This document shows, piece by piece, positions 25,282 to 33,719 of a stretch of 43,642 bases of DNA. This stretch comes from Bacteroidetes bacterium HGW-Bacteroidetes-17 (lineage in GTDB: Bacteria > Bacteroidota > Bacteroidia > Bacteroidales > GCA-2711565): contig PHDM01000030.1 of assembly GCA_002840985.1 (NCBI GenBank), positions 1 through 43,642 of the forward strand, written 5' to 3'. Position numbers and translations under genes: made by a program. Within the stretch, counting starts at the first letter, position 1. Each line of letters begins with the position of its first letter. The notes under the pieces are model-generated. The model had not been told where the DNA came from, did not search any database, and worked only from the letters and a program-made list of their open reading frames with translations.

Positions 25282-26055
25282 TTAGGGATTAAAGGACCTG
25301 CGGAATTCTGCGCAAATAATTGCTGTTGCAACGGATGCATTTAGAGATTCAGCTTGATTTGTTAAATTTTGCGAATAGGATGGGATATTAACTCGTTTAT
25401 CAATCATTTTTTCGATTTCAGGAGAGATGCCTTGTGATTCATTGCCAATGATAATTAAACCTTTTTCGGTAAGTTTTTCGTCATAAATATTCATTCCATT
25501 CAGAAAGGTGCCATAAACAGTCACTTTTTCCGTTCGAGCTTTTTGAATAAAAGCTTTTAGATCTTGATAAATAACATTTACTCGCATAAAAGATCCCATA
25601 CTTGATTGGAGTACTTTTGGATTGTATAAATCAGCCGTGTTTTGAGAGCATACTATCGTTCTGATCCCGAACCAGTCAGTAGTACGGATAATGGTTCCTA
25701 AATTGCCCGGATCACGGATATCATCCAAAACAAGGATCAAATCATTAAAATTTATTTCTTGATCAAACCCGGCAGGAATTTGTGCTGTTGCCAGAACCTG
25801 GTTTGGAGTTTTAAATGAACTAATGCGTTCTAGCTCTTTTGGGGATATTTTTTCTGCATTTAATTGATTCTTTCTGATCAGTTCCTGATGAGCCTCCAGC
25901 CATGCAGGGAGTGCGTATAAAGCATTTACTTTATAATTGCTCATGATGAGTTCGTGAACCATTTTCTCACCTTCAACCACAAATTCTCCGGTCGCTTTCC
26001 TGAATTTTAAAAGCTTAAGGGAACTGATATGTTTTATCTGGCTTTTTGAGATCAT
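25282..26055 (-). CDS. TrmH/SpoU-family RNA 2'-O-methyltransferase
   Basis: 257 residues, SPOUT fold with the trefoil-knot motifs in order: DDIRDPGNLGTIIRT (motif 1), IIIGNESQGIS (motif 2) and LNASVATAII (motif 3). An N-terminal substrate-binding domain has GEFVVEGEKMVHELI. It uses S-adenosylmethionine to methylate the 2'-OH of an rRNA or tRNA nucleotide; which one cannot be told (RlmB- or TsnR-like). The gene follows the S6-S18-L9 operon terminator on the same strand. Confidence 0.9.
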   Translation of the reverse strand: MISKSQIKHISSLKLLKFRKATGEFVVEGEKMVHELIMSNYKVNALYALPAWLEAHQELIRKNQLNAEKISPKELERISSFKTPNQVLATAQIPAGFDQEINFNDLILVLDDIRDPGNLGTIIRTTDWFGIRTIVCSQNTADLYNPKVLQSSMGSFMRVNVIYQDLKAFIQKARTEKVTVYGTFLNGMNIYDEKLTEKGLIIIGNESQGISPEIEKMIDKRVNIPSYSQNLTNQAESLNASVATAIICAEFRRSFNP

Positions 26056-26066
26056 GTGATTCCGGC

Positions 26067-26099
26067 AAAAAAATAAATCCCGATCGAAACCGGGATTTA
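26067..26099 (-). terminator. Intrinsic terminator after rplI
   Basis: On the minus strand TAAATCCCG pairs with CGGGATTTA over an 8-base loop, followed by a seven-T run. It lies after rplI and just before the methyltransferase start at 26055, so that gene may be expressed mainly by read-through. Confidence 0.88.
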
Positions 26100-26126
26100 A
26101 AGATAATAAAATATTGTACTGAAAAC

Positions 26127-26576
26127 TTACTCGGCAATAACCTCGAAATTAATTTCGGCTGTGATCTCTTTATGAATTTTGATCGTAGCTTTATAAGTTC
26201 CAATTTCTTTAATTGAGTCGCCGTCGACAATAATTTTCTTACGGTCGATATCAAATTTGAATTGAGCTTTAAGTGCTTCGGCAATCTGTAATGCATTTAC
26301 AGAACCAAAAATCTTACCGGAAGTGCCGGCTTTGGCACCAATTTTAACGGTAACATCTTGAAGCGCTTTTAATAGGGTTTCAGCTTCTTTTCTAATTTTG
26401 TCCTCTTTATAGGCTTTTTGTTTTAGATCTTCATCCCTGACTTTTTTATTTGGTTCGGTAGCTAAAATTGCCAACCCTTGTGGGATAAGGAAATTTCTGC
26501 CATAACCATTCTTTACCGATACAAGGTCGTTGGTATAACCTAAGCCTTGAACATCTTCTTTTAAAATAACTTTCAT
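26127..26576 (-). CDS. rplI: 50S ribosomal protein L9
   Basis: 149 residues, normal length. The N-terminal rRNA-binding domain begins MKVILKEDVQGLGYTNDLV with VKNGYGRNFLIPQGLA, followed by the long connecting helix (Lys/Glu-rich, about 40-75) and the C-terminal domain (GKIFGSVNALQIAEAL). Third gene of the rpsF-rpsR-rplI operon, 12 bases after rpsR. Confidence 0.97.
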   Translation of the reverse strand: MKVILKEDVQGLGYTNDLVSVKNGYGRNFLIPQGLAILATEPNKKVRDEDLKQKAYKEDKIRKEAETLLKALQDVTVKIGAKAGTSGKIFGSVNALQIAEALKAQFKFDIDRKKIIVDGDSIKEIGTYKATIKIHKEITAEINFEVIAE

Positions 26577-26588
26577 GACTTTTTCTCC

Positions 26589-26858
26589 TTATTTTAGTAA
26601 ATCTGCAACATAAGGCATTAACGCAATGTGACGGGCGCGTTTAATAGCCTGCGATACTTTCTTTTGATATTTTGTTGAGGTACCTGTAAGGCGTCGAGGT
26701 AAAATTTTACCTTGCTCATTCACAAACTTCAAAAGGAAATTAGCATCTTTATAATCGATGTATTTTATTCCACTCTTTTTAAATCGGCAATACTTTTTCT
26801 TTTTAGTATCAACCGCTATGGGAGTTAGATATTTAATATCTGTACTTGACTGTGCCAT
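26589..26858 (-). CDS. rpsR: 30S ribosomal protein S18
   Basis: 89 residues. Core motifs are [34 protein letters not shown] and [20 protein letters not shown]18 binds S6 on the ribosome platform. Middle gene of the operon with short spacers on both sides. The single Cys in KKYCRFKK is the usual remnant of the zinc-binding form. Confidence 0.97.
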   Translation of the reverse strand: MAQSSTDIKYLTPIAVDTKKKKYCRFKKSGIKYIDYKDANFLLKFVNEQGKILPRRLTGTSTKYQKKVSQAIKRARHIALMPYVADLLK

Positions 26859-26882
26859 TTTGATAATTTAAAGGGTTAATAA

Positions 26883-27242
26883 CTATTTGCTTTCTTTTTC
26901 AACAGATTCTTCTTTTGCTTTTTTGCGTTTTTTCTCATTGTATGCAACTGCATGTTTGTCGAGTTTGACGGTTAAAAAGCGTAAGATTCTCTCGTCTCGT
27001 TTAAAAGCAACTTCAAAGTCACGAACAACCTGACCTGCATCTTTATACTCAATTAAGTGATAAAAACCGGTTGATTTTTTTTGAATTGGGTACGCTAATT
27101 TTTTTAAGCCCCAATGCTCTTCGTGAACAATTTCTGCCCCTTTTTCTTTCAAGAAATCCTGATACTTTTTTACCGCTTCCTTCATCTGGTCATCAGACAA
27201 AACGGGAGTCATAATGAAAACGGTTTCGTATTGATTCATCAT
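26883..27242 (-). CDS. rpsF: 30S ribosomal protein S6
   Basis: 119 residues. The conserved N-terminus [38 protein letters not shown] and [15 protein letters not shown] are present, followed by a charged Lys/Glu tail. It starts with ATGATG; the first is used here, the second is equally good. First gene of the operon, with a predicted promoter at 27318-27348. Confidence 0.97.
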   Translation of the reverse strand: MMNQYETVFIMTPVLSDDQMKEAVKKYQDFLKEKGAEIVHEEHWGLKKLAYPIQKKSTGFYHLIEYKDAGQVVRDFEVAFKRDERILRFLTVKLDKHAVAYNEKKRKKAKEESVEKESK

Positions 27243-27283
27243 TACTAGGATTAAATTTGTTTATACTTGATTTTGATTTATTT

Positions 27284-27301
27284 CCGGCTCATTCAAGCCT
27301 T
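27284..27301 (-). promoter_or_regulatory. Small leader hairpin before rpsF
   Basis: GGCT and AGCC form a short stem with a CCGG just after it, within the predicted 70-base 5' leader of rpsF. An S6:S18-binding RNA with a conserved CCG occurs in rpsF leaders of many bacteria; the match here is weak and only suggestive. Confidence 0.25.
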
Positions 27302-27317
27302 TTCCATAAATGGAGTG

Positions 27318-27348
27318 CAAAAATAGAAAAATTATTTGATTATACCAA
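27318..27348 (-). promoter_or_regulatory. Predicted housekeeping promoter of rpsF-rpsR-rplI
   Basis: On the minus strand TTG (27346-27348) and TATTTTTG (27318-27325) are 20 bases apart, within the normal -33/-7 spacing. Start of transcription is expected near 27311. Confidence 0.65.
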
Positions 27349-27410
27349 CCCAAAATCATTGAAAATTTGATTTTCACGGGTTTAAAGTGGAATTATTATT
27401 GCGTGATTGG

Positions 27411-28106
27411 CTAGATTAAATTCTCGTCCGCAAAACTAAAGAAATTATTGTCGCCAATGATAAGATGATCCAGTACATTAATATCCAGCAATTGGCCCCC
27501 TTCAACAATTTTTTTTGTCAATTTCAAATCTTGCTCGCTGGGTTTTATGTTTCCTGATGGGTGATTGTGGCAAAGAACGATTCCGCTTGCTCCGTTTTCA
27601 ATGCTGAGTTTGAATATTTTTTTTGGATCAGCGATGGTTCCTGAAACTCCTCCGTCACTAATTTGTATATGTTTAATGATTTTGTTGGCGCGATTTAATA
27701 GCAGTACCCAAAATCCTTCATATTTATAATCTTCAACAATTGCCATGAAATAGTTGAAAACATCTTTTGATCCGCTGATGGATGATTTCTCAATAACTTC
27801 AGCACTTCGCCTTCGCCTCCCCAACTCCAGGGCCGCGATGATGGACAAGGCTTTAGCCTCACCAATTCCCTTAAAAGTAAGAAAATCGTTGGTCGTAAAT
27901 TTTGAAAGCTCGATGAGGTTGTTCTTGGCTTTTTCCAGAATTTCTTTTGATAAATCAACTGCTGTTGCTTCTTTATTCCCTGAACGCAATAATATTGCAA
28001 TGAGTTCGGCATCGCTTAGTGCATTTTTCCCTTTTAAGAGCAATTTTTCTCTTGGGCGGTCATCTTCGGCCCATTGTTTTATGGAGTGGTTTTTTTTCTC
28101 ACCCAT
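27411..28106 (-). CDS. radC: RadC family JAB-domain protein
   Basis: 231 residues. An N-terminal helix-hairpin-helix-like region (LSDAELIAILLRSG, FKGIGEAKALSIIAALELGRR) is followed by a JAB/MPN metalloprotease-like domain with the zinc motif HNHPSGNIKPSEQD. This is the common chromosomal RadC, whose molecular function remains uncertain despite the DNA-repair name. Its minus-strand TATCTTTG box at 28129-28136 suggests a separate promoter. Confidence 0.92.
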   Translation of the reverse strand: MGEKKNHSIKQWAEDDRPREKLLLKGKNALSDAELIAILLRSGNKEATAVDLSKEILEKAKNNLIELSKFTTNDFLTFKGIGEAKALSIIAALELGRRRRSAEVIEKSSISGSKDVFNYFMAIVEDYKYEGFWVLLLNRANKIIKHIQISDGGVSGTIADPKKIFKLSIENGASGIVLCHNHPSGNIKPSEQDLKLTKKIVEGGQLLDINVLDHLIIGDNNFFSFADENLI

Positions 28107-28128
28107 ATCAACTTTTTTGAATACTGAA

Positions 28129-28136
28129 CAAAGATA
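28129..28136 (-). promoter_or_regulatory. Predicted -7 box for radC
   Basis: TATCTTTG on the minus strand, a perfect TAnnTTTG, lies 22 bases before the radC start. The nearest TTG is 25 bases further upstream, slightly beyond the usual spacing. Confidence 0.5.
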
Positions 28137-28233
28137 AGGTAAAAAGTAATTTAAATCATACCAATAAATGGATAACTCTTTGGATGGTAATAATTTATTC
28201 GTTAAAAGTGATGATGAGGTATCAGTCTTATTT

Positions 28234-28259
28234 ATCCCGATACGCTCCGCTATCGGGAT
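28234..28259. repeat. Palindromic CCCGATA hairpin
   Basis: ATCCCGATA and TATCGGGAT form a perfect 9-bp stem around CGCTCCGC. No T-run follows on the plus strand and the site is far from any gene end, so it looks like an interspersed palindromic repeat between the rpsT terminator and radC. Confidence 0.55.
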
Positions 28260-28313
28260 TCGTTCAACTTTGAATTTTTATTGCGCTAACTCTTATAAAA
28301 ATTTAGTTTCACG

Positions 28314-28343
28314 AAAAAAAAGGTCCCTGAAACAGAGACCTTT
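28314..28343 (-). terminator. Intrinsic terminator of rpsT
   Basis: On the minus strand AAAGGTC pairs with GACCTTT, with an inner CTG/CAG pair, followed by a T tract. It lies about 25 bases after the rpsT stop. Confidence 0.88.
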
Positions 28344-28368
28344 GTGGATATGATGTTTTCGATAATAT

Positions 28369-28620
28369 TTACAAAGAATTTGTAAGCTTGGTTAATTTTG
28401 ATTTTAAATTACCGGCTTTGTTCTTGTGAAGAATAGATTTCTTAACAAGCTTATCAATCATCGATACTAACTTGGGAAGCTTTTCGCTTGCTTCGCTTTT
28501 TTCGGTAATTGCCCTAAATTGACGTACTGCATTTCTCATGGTTTTAGCATAATAACGGTTACGTAATCTTTTTAGGTCGTTAGTTCTGATCCTTTTAATT
28601 GATGATTTATGATTGGCCAT
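28369..28620 (-). CDS. rpsT: 30S ribosomal protein S20
   Basis: 83 residues, highly basic and helical. [21 protein letters not shown] at the start and [14 protein letters not shown] near the end are the family signatures. Monocistronic: a promoter at 28666-28696 and a terminator at 28314-28343 flank it. Confidence 0.97.
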   Translation of the reverse strand: MANHKSSIKRIRTNDLKRLRNRYYAKTMRNAVRQFRAITEKSEASEKLPKLVSMIDKLVKKSILHKNKAGNLKSKLTKLTNSL

Positions 28621-28665
28621 AGGTTCTTTTTATTAAATATCTATTTTACTTTCATTTTCGGGCTG

Positions 28666-28696
28666 CAAAGATACATAAATTTATTTTTCAACAAAA
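28666..28696 (-). promoter_or_regulatory. Predicted housekeeping promoter of rpsT
   Basis: TTTTG and TATCTTTG on the minus strand, 18 bases between the TTG and the -7 box: a model Bacteroidota promoter. Transcription would begin near 28659, giving a leader of about 40 bases. Confidence 0.75.
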
Positions 28697-28727
28697 TTAT
28701 TGTTAATATTAATTTTTAATAGATTAT

Positions 28728-31142
28728 TTATTCGTACCGGATTGCATCAATAGGGTTTTTATAGGCTGCCTTAATGGAGTGAAAATAGACCGTAATATTT
28801 GCAATAATCAGACTTGAAATTGAAGAAACAAGAAAAACCCACCAAGGGATATTTATACGATATGAAAATCGTGATAACCATATATCTAAAAAATAGATTA
28901 CAACCGGAACCGAAACTATACTTGCAATGATAATCAGAGCAGAGTATTCTTTACACAATTGTAGTACAATACTCGAAACAGACGCTCCATATACTTTCCT
29001 TATACCTATTTCTTTTGTCTTTTGAAAAACCATAAATGATGCAAGTCCAAACAATCCAAGGCAAGCTATAAAAATGATGAGTAGTGATAAATAAAATAAA
29101 ATAGAATATAGCTTTTCTTCATTGGTGTACTGATCGTTAAGACGATTTATAAGTAATGAATATTCAAAAGGCGATTCTGGCGCAAATATTTTCCATGATT
29201 TTTCAATATGAGGAATCACTGTTGGGAGATATTTTTCATTGAATTTTATACTCGCTTGCCTATGGAACTGTTCATTCCAAAAAATAGCCATTGGAACAAT
29301 TGAATTGTGAAGTGACTCCACATGGTAATCTTTAAATATTCCGATAATTGTAAAATCATCAGGCACGATGGAGCCTGCTTTATTTACCTTTATGTATTCT
29401 CCAACGATTGTATCCCAACCAAGAAGTTTGGCTGCAGTTTCATTGATTAAACAGGTATTGATCTTATCTGTTTGTAAATCAGGATTGAAAAACCTTCCTT
29501 CTTTAATCTTGATTTGATACAAATCAAAAAAATCCGGATCAACGGTTGTAATCCTCATCGTTTCCTCTGTATCTTTCCATTTAAAAGAGACCGTGTTATA
29601 TGTATTTCCTGGTATTCCATGTGAAAATGAAACATTGGTGATATATGGAATTTTTAGTAGCTCTGCCTTAAATTCATTCCTGGAATTAACGATTTTAGTA
29701 GGTAGAAGAAGGTTGATTATATGCTCTTTTTTAAATCCAAGATCTTTGTTTTGCATATAATTATTTTGTAATGAAATAATGATTGTGCCGGCTATTAGTG
29801 AGCTTGTAATTGTAAATTGGAATAATATAAGTATGCGCCTGAATAGAAAAGAATTTGAGTTCCTGTTTTTACTATCCGTAAGTAGTTTTGATAATTTTGT
29901 TTGCGATAAATAGACAGCCGGATATAGACCTGAAATAATACCTAAAAAGAGTGTGAAAAGCAATATGATAGCCAATCCTGTAGTACTAAATATTTGAGAA
30001 AGGTCTATTGTTTTCGCGAAATAGTTATTGAATTCGGGTAAAATTCTTTGAAGAAGCGTCAATGCAATAAGCATTGCAAAAAGAGCAATAATGATAGATT
30101 CAAGTAAAAATTGAAGCTTAAGACTCAAATTTGGTGCTCCAACTATTTTTTTTATTGAAATCTCTTTTGTTCGTGTTGATGCTGTGGCAGTAGATAGGTT
30201 AATAAAATTTATAATTGCTATAAACAATATAAAGATGGCGATAATCATGAACACATTAATCATTTGTTTGTTTCCATGTTTAATGCCTGCAAACATCGAT
30301 GTGAACTCTTCATCCTTAGAAAAATAAATTTCGGATAATGATCTTAGAGATACAAAATCTTCACTTTCAAACTGATTTGTTCCATATTTTTTAAAAATAT
30401 CATGATCATAATTATCTAAATAATGATAAATTTTATTGCTTATTTTTTTAGAATCGTAATGACCATTTAGAAGAAGGTACGTGAGATAGTTATAAGAATT
30501 TAATTCAGCTAGATACTCCTTGCCATAGATATTACTTAGTGTTTGAAGAGAGAGTAGGGCATCAAATTGAAAATGTGATTTCTCAGGCCTAATAACTACA
30601 CCATCTATTCTATAGCTTGTATTTCTGATCTTAATGACCTTGTTTATGGGATTCTCTTTACCAAAAAGCTTTTCCGATACCTCGTCAGATAAAACACAAC
30701 TCATTGGATCTTTCAGGGCATTTGCAGCATTTCCATACTTAAATTCCAAAGTAAAAATGTCAAATATGGTTGAATCCACATATTGCCGGATATTGATATT
30801 CAAATTATGGCCTAATTCCGCATCATTGCTTGGACTAAAAGATATGGTAGCTTGCCCTAAATTTGTGGTGCGACAAGTCTTTTCAATTTCTGGAATTGAA
30901 TTCGCTAACAAATGCCCGATTCCAGCTGGTAAGATTGGAGATTCTCCAAATATGAGCCCATATTTCTCATCATATCTCTTATTGAATTTGTCATAATTAT
31001 ATTCATAAAGAGCATACATGCCAATAAGCAGAAATATGCAAATACCGATGGCTAAACCAAATATATTGATAAAAGAATAAAGCTTTTGCCGAAATATATT
31101 TCGAATGGCGTACTTTAAATAGTAATTATTCATTTTACTCAA
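28728..31142 (-). CDS. FtsX/MacB-type ABC permease-like protein (distal gene of tandem pair)
   Basis: 804 residues with the double MacB_PCD-FtsX layout: TM1 at about 20-42, periplasmic region, three helices near 300-430 with TRTKEISIKKIVGAP, a second periplasmic region, and the last helices after KTKEIGIRKVYGAS. It ends NPIDAIRYE. It lies 18 bases after its homologue at 31161-33551 and shares blocks such as INETAAKLLGWD and SFSHGIPGNTYNT, so the pair arose by tandem duplication. No ATPase gene is adjacent. It would be cotranscribed from the sigma-54 promoter at 33574-33589. Confidence 0.87.
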   Translation of the reverse strand: MSKMNNYYLKYAIRNIFRQKLYSFINIFGLAIGICIFLLIGMYALYEYNYDKFNKRYDEKYGLIFGESPILPAGIGHLLANSIPEIEKTCRTTNLGQATISFSPSNDAELGHNLNINIRQYVDSTIFDIFTLEFKYGNAANALKDPMSCVLSDEVSEKLFGKENPINKVIKIRNTSYRIDGVVIRPEKSHFQFDALLSLQTLSNIYGKEYLAELNSYNYLTYLLLNGHYDSKKISNKIYHYLDNYDHDIFKKYGTNQFESEDFVSLRSLSEIYFSKDEEFTSMFAGIKHGNKQMINVFMIIAIFILFIAIINFINLSTATASTRTKEISIKKIVGAPNLSLKLQFLLESIIIALFAMLIALTLLQRILPEFNNYFAKTIDLSQIFSTTGLAIILLFTLFLGIISGLYPAVYLSQTKLSKLLTDSKNRNSNSFLFRRILILFQFTITSSLIAGTIIISLQNNYMQNKDLGFKKEHIINLLLPTKIVNSRNEFKAELLKIPYITNVSFSHGIPGNTYNTVSFKWKDTEETMRITTVDPDFFDLYQIKIKEGRFFNPDLQTDKINTCLINETAAKLLGWDTIVGEYIKVNKAGSIVPDDFTIIGIFKDYHVESLHNSIVPMAIFWNEQFHRQASIKFNEKYLPTVIPHIEKSWKIFAPESPFEYSLLINRLNDQYTNEEKLYSILFYLSLLIIFIACLGLFGLASFMVFQKTKEIGIRKVYGASVSSIVLQLCKEYSALIIIASIVSVPVVIYFLDIWLSRFSYRINIPWWVFLVSSISSLIIANITVYFHSIKAAYKNPIDAIRYE

Positions 31143-31160
31143 TTTTATTGAAAATATAAT

Positions 31161-33551
31161 TTATTCATGCCGGATCGCATCCACAGGATTGCAATGGGCT
31201 GCTTTTAGGGAATGAATACTGACAGTCAATAATGCAATAATTATAGTAACTATTAAGGCAAATGGGAAAACCCACCATTGTATAGATATCCTGTAAGGAT
31301 AAGCATCCAGCCATTTCGATAAAATGATCCAGGTGATTGGTACTGCAATAATATTAGAAATCAGAACCAAAATGGCAAATTCTTTTGAAAATTTGGCAAC
31401 AATTTGTATAATAGAAGAACCCAATACCTTTCTGATACCAATTTCTTTAAATCTTTTTTGAGTCATAAAAGCTGATAACCCTAACAAGCCAAGACAAGCG
31501 ATAAAGATTGCCAGAATTGAAAAATAGATAGCAATTTTTTGCATACGTTGTTCCGATTTGTACATTTGGTCAAACTGCTGGTCAAGAAAGGTATATTCAA
31601 ATGGGAATCCTGGGCTGTTTTTATTCCAAGTTTTTTCGATATAGTCAATTGTTTCGGGAATATTGGCAGATGAAATTTTGATGCTCGCTTTCCGGTAAGT
31701 ACTGTCTGCCCAAAAAACTGCCAGAGGAACAACTGGTACGTGTAAAGACTCCAGATGATAGTCTTCAAATAATCCAATTACTGTAAAACGTGCAGGTACT
31801 AAATAGTTTGAACTCTGCAACTGTACTGTTTTGCCAACCGGATCGTCCCATCCAATCATTTTAGCAGCGGTTTCATTTATCAGGCAGGTGTTTCTCCTGT
31901 CAGTAGATAATTCCCAGGAAAACGCCCTTCCTTCTTTAATTTTAATATTCAATGTTTCGAAAAAATCCGGATCTACTGAAGATATTCTCATGCCAATAGG
32001 TTCCTCTTTCCATATAAAACTCAAGGTAGTATTTGTATTACCAGGAATTCCTTCTGAAAATGACACCTTCGAAATATTCGGATATTGAAGCAGTTCTTTT
32101 TTAAAAGTTTCAGTTGATAAACGTAAACGGTCACTTAATTGCAAATTGAGAATATTTTCTTTGTCAAATCCTAAATCCTTGTTTTTGAGATAAGAAATCT
32201 GTTTGTAAATTAATAAAGTACCGGAAATCAAAATGGATGCAATAATAAACTGTAATATAATCAACACTTTACGAAAATAACCTATTTCCCCCCCAACATT
32301 TAAGATGCCCTTCAATACAATTAATGGTTTAAATAAAGACATGTATATGGCAGGATATAATCCTGCAAGTAACCCAACTACAATCGAAGTCAATAAAATT
32401 AGAATTATACCAGGAGTAGTGAAAATAGTATCATGCAAATTAAGATTTGTTAAAGTTAAATTGTTGAATTCCGGTAAAAGAACTTGAAGCATAGTGATGG
32501 CAAGTATTATAGCAATAAAACTTATAAATAGTGATTCTGTAAGAAATTGTAAAATCAGTTTTTGTTTTGAAGAACCAAGAACTTTTTTGACTCCAACTTC
32601 GCGGGCTCGATTTAATGCTCTTGCCGTTGTTAAATTGATGAAGTTTATCATGGCGATAACCAGTATAAAAATTGCAATGATAATAAATGCATTAACTATT
32701 GGTTTGTTGCCATGTTTTACTGCAAATTCATACTTAGCATCCTTAAAAAAGTAAATATTTTTTAAAGGCCTCAAAATAATATTTGATGAGGTCCAACTTT
32801 CTTTTATTAAGGTTTTTTGGTCGTCAAATTCTTTTAAGAATGTAAAAATTTTATCACGTACTGTTTCAGCATTGTAATCATCATAAAAAAGAAAGTAGGT
32901 GAGATAATTGCGATAACCAAGTGTTTCCATGCTTTTCTGACCCATAACATTGTACAAAGTTGTTATGGAAAAATATGCATCACATTGAATGTGAAAATTT
33001 TTCGGATCTTCAATTACACCGGTAATTTTCATATTAGCCCGATTATCATAATTGATTACTTTATTTAATGGATCCTCATTTTCGAATAATGCTTTAGCAA
33101 TTTTTTCAGTAATTACAATAGAATTGGGTTCTATTAGTGCTTTTTGAGGGTCACCTGAAATCAATCTTAATTTAAAAATGTCGAAAAATGTTGAATCTGC
33201 AGCCCCCATATTTTTTACTGTAACTGCTTTTTCCAGATCATTATTTTCGAGCGAAAGCTTTAACAATCCTCTTCCAAAACTTCTAAATCGACAAATTTTA
33301 TCAATTTCTGGGATTTTTCCATCCACTATCTTAGCTATTCCAGGTGGAATCACGCACCAATCATTTAATTCCATCCTGTAAATACGATTATAATTTGGAT
33401 TAAATCTGTCGTAGCTATATTCGTTTTTTACATAGAGTGCAATAATTAAAAAAACACATAGCCCAATGGCAAGACCTAAAATATTTATGATAGAATATAT
33501 CTTTTGTCTTCGGATATTTCTAATGGCCAATTTTAAGTAATACGGTATCAT
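31161..33551 (-). CDS. FtsX/MacB-type ABC permease-like protein (proximal gene of tandem pair)
   Basis: 796 residues, same domain order as its downstream neighbour. Motifs: RNIRRQKIYSIINILGLAIG at the N-terminus, RAREVGVKKVLGSSKQ and KEIGIRKVLGSS before the two FtsX helix bundles, and a C-terminal NPVDAIRHE. The first ATG at 33551 gives a 12-base leader from the predicted sigma-54 start. The divergent response regulator and kinase genes (33720-36438) very probably control it. Substrate unknown. Confidence 0.87.
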   Translation of the reverse strand: MIPYYLKLAIRNIRRQKIYSIINILGLAIGLCVFLIIALYVKNEYSYDRFNPNYNRIYRMELNDWCVIPPGIAKIVDGKIPEIDKICRFRSFGRGLLKLSLENNDLEKAVTVKNMGAADSTFFDIFKLRLISGDPQKALIEPNSIVITEKIAKALFENEDPLNKVINYDNRANMKITGVIEDPKNFHIQCDAYFSITTLYNVMGQKSMETLGYRNYLTYFLFYDDYNAETVRDKIFTFLKEFDDQKTLIKESWTSSNIILRPLKNIYFFKDAKYEFAVKHGNKPIVNAFIIIAIFILVIAMINFINLTTARALNRAREVGVKKVLGSSKQKLILQFLTESLFISFIAIILAITMLQVLLPEFNNLTLTNLNLHDTIFTTPGIILILLTSIVVGLLAGLYPAIYMSLFKPLIVLKGILNVGGEIGYFRKVLIILQFIIASILISGTLLIYKQISYLKNKDLGFDKENILNLQLSDRLRLSTETFKKELLQYPNISKVSFSEGIPGNTNTTLSFIWKEEPIGMRISSVDPDFFETLNIKIKEGRAFSWELSTDRRNTCLINETAAKMIGWDDPVGKTVQLQSSNYLVPARFTVIGLFEDYHLESLHVPVVPLAVFWADSTYRKASIKISSANIPETIDYIEKTWNKNSPGFPFEYTFLDQQFDQMYKSEQRMQKIAIYFSILAIFIACLGLLGLSAFMTQKRFKEIGIRKVLGSSIIQIVAKFSKEFAILVLISNIIAVPITWIILSKWLDAYPYRISIQWWVFPFALIVTIIIALLTVSIHSLKAAHCNPVDAIRHE

Positions 33552-33573
33552 CGTTTTTTATTTATTTTATATT

Positions 33574-33589
33574 TGCATTAAACATGCCA
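33574..33589 (-). promoter_or_regulatory. Sigma-54 (RpoN) promoter of the tandem permease operon
   Basis: TGGCATGTTTAATGCA on the minus strand keeps GG and GC with exactly 10 bases between. It differs from TGGCACG-N4-TTGCA at two less critical positions. The start would be near 33563. It is divergent from an NtrC-type activator gene, which strengthens the call. Confidence 0.72.
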
Positions 33590-33603
33590 ATTTTGTTAAA
33601 GAA

Positions 33604-33624
33604 TTGTAATATAATGCATTACAA
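33604..33624. promoter_or_regulatory. Inverted repeat in the divergent promoter region
   Basis: TTGTAAT and ATTACAA are perfect 7-bp arms separated by 7 bases, 41-61 bases upstream of the sigma-54 start. The related palindrome TTACAATTGTAA lies upstream of the other sigma-54 promoter, at about 4289-4300. It is a candidate activator site. Confidence 0.4.
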
Positions 33625-33661
33625 ATAATTGTTTGCAACTTCAGCAAAGGGTTGTGTCAAA

Positions 33662-33692
33662 ATGATACGCTATATTGTATCATGTTGATACG
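33662..33692. promoter_or_regulatory. GATAC-type operator / upstream activator site
   Basis: ATGATAC and GTATCAT form perfect 7-bp arms with an 8-base spacer (33662-33683), and a third half-site TGATACG follows at 33686-33692. It is centred about 110 bases upstream of the sigma-54 start of the permease operon, the usual place for an NtrC-type enhancer, and overlaps the -33 box of the regulator's own promoter, which suggests autorepression. Confidence 0.55.
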
Positions 33693-33705
33693 TTTCGTAC
33701 ATTTG
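33675..33705 (+). promoter_or_regulatory. Predicted housekeeping promoter of the response regulator gene
   Basis: TTG at 33675-33677 and TACATTTG at 33698-33705, 20 bases apart. The start would be near 33711, about 9 bases before the ATG at 33720. Confidence 0.6.
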
Positions 33706-33719
33706 TAAAAAATACATCA

